Source: Chitinophaga sancti (GTDB taxonomy: Bacteria; Bacteroidota; Bacteroidia; Chitinophagales; Chitinophagaceae). From it: a DNA stretch of 64,000 nucleotides. The translations under genes and the position numbers were made by a program. The DNA lies in assembly GCF_034087045.1 (NCBI RefSeq), contig NZ_CP139247.1, positions 4,428,001 to 4,492,000 of the forward strand, given 5' to 3'. The notes under the pieces are model-generated. The model searched no databases, had not been told where the DNA came from, and was given only the letters and a program-made list of their open reading frames with translations. Of the stretch, positions 19,801 to 27,167 are shown piece by piece (positions within the stretch are counted from its first letter, which is position 1; every line of letters starts with the position of its first letter).

Positions 19801-21220
19801 CCGTTACCGGCAGGGCTGCGATAAAGTCTTTTGCGATGCCAAACATAAAAATTGCCAGGGGTGCAAATGCAAACACGATCGCCAGTGTAGCAGTAAAAAT
19901 GGGCAAAGACAACTGCTTTGCTGCCTGCCAGGCAGCCGTCCATGGAGTAATGTCTTCATCGAGTTTTTCAATGTAATTGTCTACTACCACAATGGCATTA
20001 TCCACGACCATACCCAATACAATGATCAGTGCTGCCAGTGTAACCTGGTGCAATTCAATACCCATGATATTGATGAGACCAAACGTGATCAGGATAGAAA
20101 TAGGCGCTGCAACCGAAGCTACAGCTGCTACACGGAAGGGCAGGAGTAACATTACAACGAGTATTACAGAACCGATGGCCAATCCAAATTCACGCATGAA
20201 GTGTTTGATGCTTTCATCCACTACTTCGGGTTGATTGACGATGGTGTTGATCTGGATATCGTCAGGTAATTTGGATTTGATTGCGGCCAGCTTTTCTTCT
20301 ATAGTATGTCCAAACTGCACGATATTATTACCGGGCTGCATTTCGATGCCCAGCATCAATACCCGGTCATTGCCTACACGAATGTATGAAGATGGTTCTT
20401 CGTACCTGCGGGTGATGGTCGCTACATCTTTCAGTCTTACGATGGTACCGGTAGGGGTGGTATAGATGATCTGTTCAGCAATATCTTTCTCTGTTTTGTA
20501 CTGGCTGTTTGTAAATACCGGAATGGTATTGGAATTGACAGTTACTTCTCCGGAATAACCGGTCACGTTCTCCATTTGCAATGTGCGTACAATAGTAGAC
20601 AGGTCAAAGCCGTATTGTTGCAACTGTTCATCATTTATAGTGACATAGATCTGTTGTTGCTGTCCACCGGAACGATTGATCTTGGATACTTCAGGAATAA
20701 CTTTAAGACCATCTTCAATTTTATCCATGTACTTCTCCAGTTCTGCATAGTTGCGGATGGGAGAGGAAACGGTAATGATCTGTGCTGTTACATCGCCGAA
20801 GTTGCTGTTGACTACAGGGCCAATAACGCCTGAAGGAATATTTGATTTGAGTGTTGTATTAAGGCCGTGTTGTAAAGTGCTCCAGAACTTCTTACGGTCT
20901 TTAACTTCAGTATGCAGGTTGACGGTAATAAATACCTGTCCGTCTTTCGTTTGTGAGGTTGTTTTCTTCTTATCTATTTCTTCGAAGGAGAAAAGAAATT
21001 GTTCGATTTTATTCGTTACCTGTTTCTCCGTTTGTACTTCGTCGGCACCCGGATAGAAGGCATATACCATGGCGACAGGCATATCAATCTTTGGATTTTC
21101 CGAACGGGGCATATTCAGGAGGGCATAGAGTCCCAGCAGGAGCAGCATACCCATGGCTACCAGCGTCACCTGTTTATATTTCATGGCAGCTTCAATGAAG
21201 CTGATTCTTTGTCTTTTCAT
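16865..21220 (-). CDS. RND multidrug efflux permease fused to a TolC-like outer membrane channel
   Basis: A 1,451-residue fusion. Residues 1 to about 1,020 are a complete RND permease (12 membrane helices in two halves with large periplasmic loops); the proton-relay helix reads 'GMVVDNAIVVVDNYIE'. Residues about 1,034-1,451 are an outer membrane efflux protein ('KLSLEDARKMALEQN', then two coiled-coil repeats such as 'AYWQVIQVQEKIILANRFRD'). The junction holds what looks like an intact signal peptide, MIIVLICSPFFLHAQ, starting at residue 1,034. The adaptor gene is 18 nt upstream and TetR 12 nt downstream: a tripartite pump operon in which two parts are one polypeptide. Substrate is unknown; drug or organic anion efflux is likelier than metal. 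Confidence 0.9.
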   Translation of the reverse strand: MKRQRISFIEAAMKYKQVTLVAMGMLLLLGLYALLNMPRSENPKIDMPVAMVYAFYPGADEVQTEKQVTNKIEQFLFSFEEIDKKKTTSQTKDGQVFITVNLHTEVKDRKKFWSTLQHGLNTTLKSNIPSGVIGPVVNSNFGDVTAQIITVSSPIRNYAELEKYMDKIEDGLKVIPEVSKINRSGGQQQQIYVTINDEQLQQYGFDLSTIVRTLQMENVTGYSGEVTVNSNTIPVFTNSQYKTEKDIAEQIIYTTPTGTIVRLKDVATITRRYEEPSSYIRVGNDRVLMLGIEMQPGNNIVQFGHTIEEKLAAIKSKLPDDIQINTIVNQPEVVDESIKHFMREFGLAIGSVILVVMLLLPFRVAAVASVAAPISILITFGLINIMGIELHQVTLAALIIVLGMVVDNAIVVVDNYIEKLDEDITPWTAAWQAAKQLSLPIFTATLAIVFAFAPLAIFMFGIAKDFIAALPVTVAVALITSMAVALLVTPYTCYVFIKQGLKHRMNNRSNKRSLLDRLQETFNKGIEIAFRFPKITVSVAVLALVLALVLAGKVSQEFFPLSESKQFNAEIWMPNGTSLEETEKVVKAVETELKKDSRVVNTASFIGTSSPRFNVTYAPEMPRRNFAQVFINTVSSDATNELVAKYLPIFDKFLPDGYVRLRQLSMQEGSPIAVRIVGEDLNDQKKVAEQVKDILQHAEGTNWVRSDYEDDYLGISLKIKEEDAARLGIPNQAITQTLGAGLKGFAVTQLWEGDKPIDVYLRLDTANRTNFSDLGNLHINKVLLKQVAEIAPSWHTGVIAHKNGLRTLTVLSEAQCGIRASDILKKVQPAIAKLSLPDGVHIEYGGDAESSADNAPGMGLALGTSLLLILLTLLFQFKTFGKTLIILATFPLSLLGAFLGLYITGNPMGMTAFMGIISLIGIVVRNGIILVDYADELVRDHHYSIKAAALATAKRRMRPIFLTSAAAAIGVVPMIAGKSPLWAPLGSVLASGLIVSMVLTLFVIPVLYYLFVRHPNETTGTPDIQYKPAKTALMIIVLICSPFFLHAQSVKLSLEDARKMALEQNRQMKAAQYEIDAAKAAAKSVAANAYPTIDGSVTGVYLGKPIGGALNGLIPDYFGSAMVTASEAIYAGGKIRTGKAAADKGVEIKETQRVLTSSQVLLNVETAYWQVIQVQEKIILANRFRDMLKVLHQDLQNSYDAGLIYKNDLLRVDVNLNEAELNITKAEDGLVLAKLRLAQLTGMAGNTSFIIADSISGDFQTQSLQSNGSDKRPEILLLNQAIEAGQLQKQLLKAESRPTIGVGFSGLATAGKGVNLKDGSDFMGSYFGLASISVPIFDWGKKSGKVKEQTLKLAAQQQQLIDTKELVDLEIQQAYLALNQSSRKVNLSLLSLQQADENLKLANDRFAAGTITGKDVQEAQVIWQQAYSSLIDAKVEYRINEASYKKATGSL

Positions 21221-21238
21221 TTAGCCTTGTTTAAATGA

Positions 21239-22270
21239 TTATTCAACCGTCACGGTGCTTCCATCTTTGAGGTGTGATTGTCCGTTTGTGATCAGCAGAT
21301 CGCCTTCCTGTAAACCGTTGGTGATGATCACTTCATTACTGCCAGTGAGCAGACCTGCGGTGATCCTTTTGCGGATGGCCTTGTGTTGTTCATTGGCGAT
21401 GTATACATAAGTGAGGTCGTCTGCATCTCTGACAATGGCGGTAGCAGGAATGGAGATGGTGTTGACGGTTTTGCCTGTATTGATATATACAGCTGTGAGC
21501 ATGCCGGGTAACAGCCGGTTATTGCTATTGGCCAGTTTTATTTTGATGGTATATGTCCGGGAAACAGCATCGGCTTGTGGATTGATGATAGTGATCCTGC
21601 CGGGAATGGTGTCCTCAAGTGTTGGAATGTATACCTTGGCATCCATACCATTGCGGATAGCGCCTACTTCAGTTTCGGGTACAGTGATCTTTGCGGTGAC
21701 GATATCAGTTTTGATAATCGTGAATGCAGGAATACCGGGAGCGGCGGTACTGCCTTTTTCTATCTTTCGTGCAGTGATGATGCCGGAGATGGGTGCGTAT
21801 AATTTACTATCTGCAATGTGTTTGGCATTAATGCTTTTGTTGGCTTGTGCCTGTGCGAGTTTAGATTTTATCTCGATATAATCTTTGGCGGGCAGACTTC
21901 CTTTCTGGTAAAGGTCATTGAGACGACGGTACATGTCTTCAGCCTGGTCCAGGGAGGCATTTGCAATGGCCAGTGCATTGTTGTATTCAGTGGCATCGAT
22001 ACTGGCCAGCAGTTGTCCCTGTAGCACATGGTCGCCTTCCTGCACACTGATGTTATTAACGGTACCGGCTACAGCAAAACCGATGTCGGCGGTGTTGTCA
22101 GGTTCGATGGTACCGGAATAACTTAACTGGTGAGGAAGCGGATCCTTTTGAATGCGAATGGTTTTTACTTTAACCGGATCGGACTGTGGTTGCTTATCGG
22201 CTTTGGTGCCACAGCCAGCCATCAGGATCACCATTAGAAATAAAGATGCCTGCCTTACAATCAATGTCAT
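21239..22270 (-). CDS. RND efflux periplasmic adaptor (membrane fusion) lipoprotein
   Basis: From the ATG at 22270 the protein has 343 residues and a tidy lipoprotein signal ending MAGC; an ATG at 22306 would add 12 residues and is less likely. Seen: lipoyl halves 'GFAVAGTVNNISVQEGDHV' and 'LYAPISGIITARKIEKGS', a helical hairpin between them ('ASLDQAEDMYRRLNDLYQ'), a beta-barrel and a C-terminal membrane-proximal domain ('LQEGDLLITNGQSHLKDG'). It bridges the RND pump and the outer-membrane channel, which here is fused to the pump encoded next. First gene of the adaptor-pump-TetR operon. Confidence 0.92.
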   Translation of the reverse strand: MTLIVRQASLFLMVILMAGCGTKADKQPQSDPVKVKTIRIQKDPLPHQLSYSGTIEPDNTADIGFAVAGTVNNISVQEGDHVLQGQLLASIDATEYNNALAIANASLDQAEDMYRRLNDLYQKGSLPAKDYIEIKSKLAQAQANKSINAKHIADSKLYAPISGIITARKIEKGSTAAPGIPAFTIIKTDIVTAKITVPETEVGAIRNGMDAKVYIPTLEDTIPGRITIINPQADAVSRTYTIKIKLANSNNRLLPGMLTAVYINTGKTVNTISIPATAIVRDADDLTYVYIANEQHKAIRKRITAGLLTGSNEVIITNGLQEGDLLITNGQSHLKDGSTVTVE

Positions 22271-22405
22271 AAAATTGGTAATTGAAAATTGAACAGATGA
22301 TTTCACATGGCAAAGGTGGGTGTAATAAGGCGGAGAAAAAGGTTAGAAAATCGGTAAAAATGGTCTGAATGTCGGTTCATTATTTATAGTTGAAATAAAT
22401 AACAA

Positions 22406-22429
22406 GGCCGGAATATGATTATTCCGGCC
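22406..22429 (-). terminator. terminator after the AraC-type gene
   Basis: Perfect 10-bp arms GGCCGGAATA (22406-22415) and TATTCCGGCC (22420-22429) with a 4-nt loop; on the minus strand it is followed by TTGTTATTTATTT. It separates the AraC gene from the efflux operon. Confidence 0.75.
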
Positions 22430-22474
22430 ATTCCTTAAACCTACAACTGTTACACTGTGTTGTAACACTAACCT

Positions 22475-23386
22475 TTAGTATTTTCGCTGAATCTGTCTGT
22501 ACTCTTTAGGCGAGTGGCCGACGAATCGTTTGAAGTATTTTCCGAAGAATGACTGATCACTGAAGTTCAGTTCTTCTGCTATTTGAAGGATACTGAGTGT
22601 CGTGTCGCTAAGCATGCGTTTGGCTTCGAGTATCACAAAGTGATCAATAATTTCTCCTGCTGTTTTTCCGCTGATTTCTTTGACGGTTTCAGTCAGGTAT
22701 TTCGGTGTTACATGCAGCTGTTCTGCAAATGCCTGTACATTGCGTTGTTGTCTGAAATGCTGTTGAACATGCGAGGTAAATGCCATGACAAGATTTTCTT
22801 TGCGGGAAAAGTCGGCATGGTTGATCCTTGCATATTTCTGTCCCATACCGCCTAGTTCGTACAGTAGGCTGGCAAAGGCATGATAGAAGAGTTCCTTACC
22901 GTAGGTATGAGTATTGTATTCTTCAGTACGATGTAGGAGCAAATTGAAGGTGTTGGCAATAGTGGTAGCATCTTTATCTTCCAGTTGCCAATGAGGACAA
23001 TATTTCGTACTAAAGTAGTTCATAAGATCGAGTAGCTTATCGGCGAAAATCTTGCTCATGAAATCTATGGTGGCAGAGATACCGCAGAGGATGGCATTGT
23101 CATCCATTGCAATCACCTGTTTCAATGCGTGTGGGGCGGCGAGCAGGAGGCTGTTAGGCTGCAAAATATGCTCTTCGAGGTTGATGGAGATAGTGAGTGT
23201 ACCTTTTACAACTAGGAGGATGCCCAGGAAGTCAGACCGGAAATTGTTCCGCAACGCAGGGATGTCCATGAACCGGAGATTGCAGTTGACAGCAAACCCG
23301 GGTACGGTTGACTTCAAGTCAATTTCTGTATCCTGCACGAGTTCTGAATGTTTGTAAACATTCGCTCCCTGTTTTTTACCTGTCAT
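22475..23386 (-). CDS. AraC-family transcriptional regulator
   Basis: A 303-residue regulator. The N-terminal half (to about 195) is a cupin-like sensing domain ('VKGTLTISINLEEHILQPNS'). The C-terminal AraC DNA-binding domain has both helix-turn-helix units: 'NVQAFAEQLHVTPKYLTE' and 'SILQIAEELNFSDQSFFGKY', ending with the signature 'FVGHSPKEYRQ'. It is divergent from the GH30 gene (178 bp apart) and upstream of the efflux operon but separated from it by a terminator. Its target could be either; the divergent arrangement slightly favours GH30 or autoregulation (inference). Confidence 0.92.
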   Translation of the reverse strand: MTGKKQGANVYKHSELVQDTEIDLKSTVPGFAVNCNLRFMDIPALRNNFRSDFLGILLVVKGTLTISINLEEHILQPNSLLLAAPHALKQVIAMDDNAILCGISATIDFMSKIFADKLLDLMNYFSTKYCPHWQLEDKDATTIANTFNLLLHRTEEYNTHTYGKELFYHAFASLLYELGGMGQKYARINHADFSRKENLVMAFTSHVQQHFRQQRNVQAFAEQLHVTPKYLTETVKEISGKTAGEIIDHFVILEAKRMLSDTTLSILQIAEELNFSDQSFFGKYFKRFVGHSPKEYRQIQRKY

Positions 23387-23563
23387 GCTTCATAATTGTG
23401 GTCTTTGAATCCGGATGTAAAGTTCTGATTATAAATTTAAACCAAAAGGTTCAATAGTCGGCAAAACTGGTCTAAAAGTCGGTTTGATTCCGGTAAATTT
23501 TCATTGTCTGATTGACAATTAAAAATAATATGCCTACCTTGTTTTGAATCCATGTTAAAATAA

Positions 23564-25072
23564 ATGAAACGGTCTCGCTTTACAATCATGCTGCTCATGA
23601 CGGCTGCCTTTGCCCATGCCCAGCAGCACATTACAATTGATGTCAATAAAAAGGCGCAGGTAATAGATAATATAGGTTCTTCAGGTGCCTGGTTTTCGGA
23701 GGGGATCGGTAAATATTGGCCGCCGGAGATACGGGAGCAGATGGCCCGTTGGCTCTTTAGTAAGGGATTTAAGAAGGATGGTTCGCCGGAGGGGATCGGG
23801 CTTTCCAGCTGGCGGTTTAATATTGGTGGTGGTACCGCGGAGCAGGGGGATAGTAGTGGAATAAAGGATTTCAGGAAGCGGGCGGAGTGTTTTTTGAAAC
23901 CAGATGGCACCTATGACTGGTCTAAGCAGTTGGGGTATCTTTGGTTTACGAAAAAGGCGAAGGAGTATGGGGTAGAGACATTGATCGCATTCTCGAATAC
24001 GCCACCGGTATGGATGAACCAAAATGGGTTGGGGTATAAGACGGAGAAAGATCATCGATCTAATCTGAAGGTGGATCAGTATGATGCATATGCGGCATTC
24101 TTAGCAAATGTGTATCAGCATTTTGATAAGGAAGGATTACATTTTGATTATATCAGTCCTGTGAATGAACCCCAGTGGGATTGGAGTCATCCATATATGG
24201 ATGCGGATCAGGAGGGGACTGCGTGGACAAATAGCGAGGTGATAAGAATTGCAGGGGCGTTAGATACTGCACTTAATAGGGTGCGTGCCAATACGAAGAT
24301 ATTACTTTCCGAAGCAGGGCACCTGGAGTATTTGTATGCGCAGGAAGGATCGGCTTCGCACCAGATACAGGCATTGAAAGCCGGTGGTGTTTACAGGCTT
24401 TCTCATGTACCGGCTATTATTGGTGGGCATAGTTATTTTACAGATAAAGGCGATAGCAGCAGGAGAGCGATTCGTAAACATGTGGCAGATACGGCATCTA
24501 AATATGGCCTGCAGTACTGGCAAACGGAGTATTCCATGTTGGCAGACGGATACAAAGATGGGCATGATGGGCCGCGTACGGCTATGGATTGTGCGTTGTT
24601 CCTCGCGAAAGTGATGCATGATGATTTTGTGTATGGAAATGCTGCGGCATGGCAGTTTTGGAATAGCTGGGAGCCGGGAAAGGCAGATATGGATACAAGG
24701 TATTATCTGGTGGCATTGCATCCAAAGGATAAAACGTATAAAGATGGTACGGTGACGGCGGTAAAGAATTTGTGGGCGCTGGGACAGTATAGCCGATTCG
24801 TAAGGCCGGGAATGCAGAGGGTGATGGCGGAGAGCGGGGATGAGAATGTGTTGGTGAGTGCATTTGTAAGTAAGAAACAGGTGGTGTTGGTGTGTGTGAA
24901 TTATGGGGAGAAGGCCGTTTTAGTGAATACGGAGGTGAAGGGAAGAAAGGTAAAGAAGGTGAGGTATTATGAAACCAGTAAGCAGGAGGATATGAAATTG
25001 CATGAAGTTCGTGCAGGGAATGAACCGATTGAACTGAAGGGGAGAAGTGTGGTGACGGTGGTGATGGAGTAG
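23564..25072 (+). CDS. secreted GH30-family glycoside hydrolase
   Basis: A 502-residue glycosidase with signal peptide (MKRSRFTIMLLMTAAFAHAQ). The (beta/alpha)8 barrel carries the GH30 pair: acid/base E202 in 'SPVNEPQWDW' and nucleophile E322 in 'YWQTEYSML'. Other clan-A marks are 'SSWRFNIGGG' and 'FSNTPPVWM'. A C-terminal beta-sandwich (about 420-502) completes the fold. GH30 enzymes cleave beta-1,6-galactan, beta-1,6-glucan, glucuronoxylan or glucosylceramide; the 'NGLGYK' and 'HLEYL' context resembles the endo-beta-1,6-galactanase-like branch, but the substrate is not certain. Monocistronic with a strong terminator. Confidence 0.9.
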   Translation: MKRSRFTIMLLMTAAFAHAQQHITIDVNKKAQVIDNIGSSGAWFSEGIGKYWPPEIREQMARWLFSKGFKKDGSPEGIGLSSWRFNIGGGTAEQGDSSGIKDFRKRAECFLKPDGTYDWSKQLGYLWFTKKAKEYGVETLIAFSNTPPVWMNQNGLGYKTEKDHRSNLKVDQYDAYAAFLANVYQHFDKEGLHFDYISPVNEPQWDWSHPYMDADQEGTAWTNSEVIRIAGALDTALNRVRANTKILLSEAGHLEYLYAQEGSASHQIQALKAGGVYRLSHVPAIIGGHSYFTDKGDSSRRAIRKHVADTASKYGLQYWQTEYSMLADGYKDGHDGPRTAMDCALFLAKVMHDDFVYGNAAAWQFWNSWEPGKADMDTRYYLVALHPKDKTYKDGTVTAVKNLWALGQYSRFVRPGMQRVMAESGDENVLVSAFVSKKQVVLVCVNYGEKAVLVNTEVKGRKVKKVRYYETSKQEDMKLHEVRAGNEPIELKGRSVVTVVME

Positions 25073-25092
25073 GAAGAGTAGTAGATATTTGG

Positions 25093-25129
25093 AGGCTCGT
25101 AAAACAAGGTTTTACGAGCCTTTGTTTTT
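25093..25129 (+). terminator. intrinsic terminator after GH30 gene
   Basis: Perfect 13-bp arms AGGCTCGTAAAAC (25093-25105) and GTTTTACGAGCCT (25109-25121) with a 3-nt loop, then TTGTTTTT. Confidence 0.9.
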
Positions 25130-25163
25130 GAGTAAAAGTGTGAGTAGTGGAGGGTTTGGGAGA

Positions 25164-25212
25164 AATGAACAAGGAATGAACAGAAAAGTAATGGGGGGAA
25201 GATATAGATTTG
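25164..25212 (+). promoter_or_regulatory. conserved promoter element of DUF6934-like gene (copy 1)
   Basis: Two AATGAACA repeats (25164-25171 and 25175-25182, period 11), then 22 nt, then TAGATTTG (25205-25212, a TANNTTTG -7 box), then 4 nt to the ATG at 25217. The same layout with identical 22-nt and 4-nt distances precedes the paralogous gene at 49438. Confidence 0.6.
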
Positions 25213-25216
25213 GAGG

Positions 25217-25684
25217 ATGAACATAGAGAAGTATTTATACGAAGCCAACGAAGACCGGACCACGTTCACATTTGAAAGCCTGGGGCCAAATGGGACGATT
25301 AGCAAGACGATCAAATACTTTGAAGTAGGACGGCTACCTGATGGAACTCCAATTCTAAATTTAGGATTTGGTGATGCTGATGATAGTCCGAATGAGTTTA
25401 ATGATAGCATTACTTCCAATAATGGAGATAGAAGTAAGGTTTTAGCAACAGTAGCAAATACTATTTTCAATATTTTCAGGCATTGGGGTAATGCAATGAT
25501 TCTTGCTATAGGAGGAACACCCGCCAGAAATAGATTATATCAAATGGGCATAAATGCAAACAAAGCGGAGATTGACTCTCAATTTGATATTCTAGGCAGA
25601 ACTCCCATGGGCTGGGAGTATTTCAGGAAAGGAATGAATTATACGGCATTTATGGCCAAAAAGAAAAACTATAAAATTGAATAA
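25217..25684 (+). CDS. DUF6934-like small protein (copy 1)
   Basis: A 155-residue cytoplasmic protein, mixed alpha/beta, no signal peptide. I believe it belongs to the Bacteroidota family DUF6934; the function is unknown. Conserved with the second copy at 48983-49438 (about 40 percent identity by eye): 'TFESLGPNGTISK', 'LGFGDADD', 'ITSNNGD', 'KVLATVANTI' and 'RNRLYQMGIN'. A short ORF starts 1 nt after its stop. The ATG at 25217 is supported by the matching promoter geometry of both copies. Repeated copies in one window and small downstream ORFs hint at an accessory, possibly toxin-antitoxin-like or defence module, but nothing in the sequence proves that. Confidence 0.75.
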   Translation: MNIEKYLYEANEDRTTFTFESLGPNGTISKTIKYFEVGRLPDGTPILNLGFGDADDSPNEFNDSITSNNGDRSKVLATVANTIFNIFRHWGNAMILAIGGTPARNRLYQMGINANKAEIDSQFDILGRTPMGWEYFRKGMNYTAFMAKKKNYKIE

Positions 25685-25685
25685 C

Positions 25686-25877
25686 ATGACTAAACAAGTA
25701 CCACTTACCTGGGAGGAATATTGTAGTAAATTCCCCAAACCGGGCATTTTAATAATGAACCCGGAACAATAAGCTGCTATTAACAATAGCCCTTATTTTA
25801 AAGAAAAAAATGAAAGGGCCATACGTATTCTGAAGGAACATCCACTCCCCTGGGGTGAAATCATCTGGAAAGATTAA
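25686..25877 (+). pseudogene. small ORF interrupted by an in-frame TAA
   Basis: The ATG at 25686 opens 1 nt after the preceding stop. It reads 28 codons (MTKQVPLTWEEYCSKFPKPG to MNPEQ), meets TAA at 25770-25772, and continues in the same frame for 34 sensible codons (AAINNSPYFKEKNERAIRI to IIWKD) to a TAA at 25875. The composition across the stop is uniform and protein-like, so a 63-codon gene broken by one nonsense change is the simplest reading. It is followed by a terminator. Unknown family. Confidence 0.55.
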
Positions 25878-25902
25878 ATTCCCTTCAAAAACCAACCAAC
25901 AC

Positions 25903-25948
25903 CCCCATTAGCACATTTAAACCAATGCGCTAATGGGGTTTTTATTTT
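25903..25948 (+). terminator. intrinsic terminator
   Basis: Perfect 10-bp arms CCCCATTAGC (25903-25912) and GCTAATGGGG (25929-25938), 16-nt loop, then TTTTTATTTT. Confidence 0.85.
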
Positions 25949-25982
25949 CGTCTTTTCTCTCCAATAGGAATGTATAGGACAG

Positions 25983-26009
25983 TTGCCCCAACCCCATTCC
26001 CTACATTTG
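25983..26009 (+). promoter_or_regulatory. probable promoter of the rhamnose operon
   Basis: TACATTTG at 26002-26009 is an exact TANNTTTG box, with a TTG at 25983-25985 at slightly short spacing. The predicted leader of about 65 nt contains a small hairpin (ATAGTG/CACTAT, 26019-26034) and two AATTCCACT direct repeats before the ATG at 26081. Confidence 0.5.
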
Positions 26010-26080
26010 AAAAATCAGATAGTGCAGCCACTATTCAAATTCCACTGTTAAACTAGATAAAAACCACAATTCCACTATTT

Positions 26081-27136
26081 ATGCAAGCTATTCTTGGTGT
26101 ATTTTTTCATTTCATCGGAGGCTTTGCCTCGGGCAGTTTTTACATCCCATTTAAAAAAGTTAAAAACTGGGCCTGGGAAAGTTACTGGATAGTAGGCGGA
26201 TTCTTTTCCTGGCTGATCGTGCCCTTCCTTGCTGCATGGATCACCATCCCCGACTTCCTCAGCATCATCCGCGCCACTGATGGCACTACACTATTCTGGA
26301 CTTATTTAATGGGCGTATTATGGGGCATCGGCGGTCTCACCTTCGGTCTTACCATGCGCTACCTGGGAATGTCTCTTGGAATGTCTGTAGCCCTCGGCTA
26401 CACTTCCGCCTTCGGTGCATTGATCCCGCCTATTTACAGGGATCTTTTCACCAGTGACACAGCCCATACTTTTTCATCCATGATCCATCACATCAGCGGA
26501 CAACTCGTCCTGGCCGGTGTGGTCGTTTGTTTATTCGGTATCGCCATCTGTGGAAAAGCCGGGATGATGAAAGAAAATGAACTGTCAGATGATGAGAAGA
26601 AAGAGAGCATATCTGAGTTTAATCTGAAGAAAGGATTGATCGTAGGTACTGTATCAGGCATCCTCAGCGCCTGTTTCAACTTCGGTATCGAAGCAGGAAA
26701 GCCAATGGCTGCCATTGCGATCCAACAGGGATGCAACCCGCTCTTCCAGAACAACGTCATTTTCGTGGTGCTGCTCTGGGGCGGTTTAACCACCAACCTG
26801 TTCTGGTGTTTGCTGCTGAATGCACGTAATAAAACCTTCAGCGATTATACCAATAAGAAAACGCCGCTGGCAGGCAATTATTTCTTTGCTGCTATAGCCG
26901 GCACGACCTGGTTCTTCCAGTTCTTCTTTTATGGAATGGGCGAGAGCAAACTGGGGAATGGCGCCAGTTCCTGGATATTGCATATGGCATTTATCATTAT
27001 GATTTCCAGCCTGTGGGGAATTACATTGAAAGAATGGAAAGGCGTGAGTTCAGCGACGTTTAAAACTATCCTGGCAGGTGTATTGACAATTATGATTTCA
27101 GTGTTGCTGGTGGGGTATGGTAATTCACTAGGATAA
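26081..27136 (+). CDS. rhaT: L-rhamnose/proton symporter RhaT
   Basis: A 351-residue inner-membrane transporter with about ten hydrophobic helices. Motifs match the RhaT family (drug/metabolite superfamily fold): 'GGFASGSFYIPFKKVKNWAW', 'GVLWGIGGLTFGLTMRYLG' and 'SLGMSVALGYTSAFGAL'. It brings L-rhamnose into the cytoplasm with protons. First gene of rhaT-rhaEW-rhaI-rhaK-lutA-lutB; the next gene follows after 31 nt. Confidence 0.95.
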   Translation: MQAILGVFFHFIGGFASGSFYIPFKKVKNWAWESYWIVGGFFSWLIVPFLAAWITIPDFLSIIRATDGTTLFWTYLMGVLWGIGGLTFGLTMRYLGMSLGMSVALGYTSAFGALIPPIYRDLFTSDTAHTFSSMIHHISGQLVLAGVVVCLFGIAICGKAGMMKENELSDDEKKESISEFNLKKGLIVGTVSGILSACFNFGIEAGKPMAAIAIQQGCNPLFQNNVIFVVLLWGGLTTNLFWCLLLNARNKTFSDYTNKKTPLAGNYFFAAIAGTTWFFQFFFYGMGESKLGNGASSWILHMAFIIMISSLWGITLKEWKGVSSATFKTILAGVLTIMISVLLVGYGNSLG

Positions 27137-27167
27137 TAATAGAGACAAAATATTTAAACATACATAC

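Noticed and set aside
24582..25172. 196-residue minus-strand frame rich in Pro, Ser, His
   Set aside because: Antisense to the GH30 gene and crosses its terminator.
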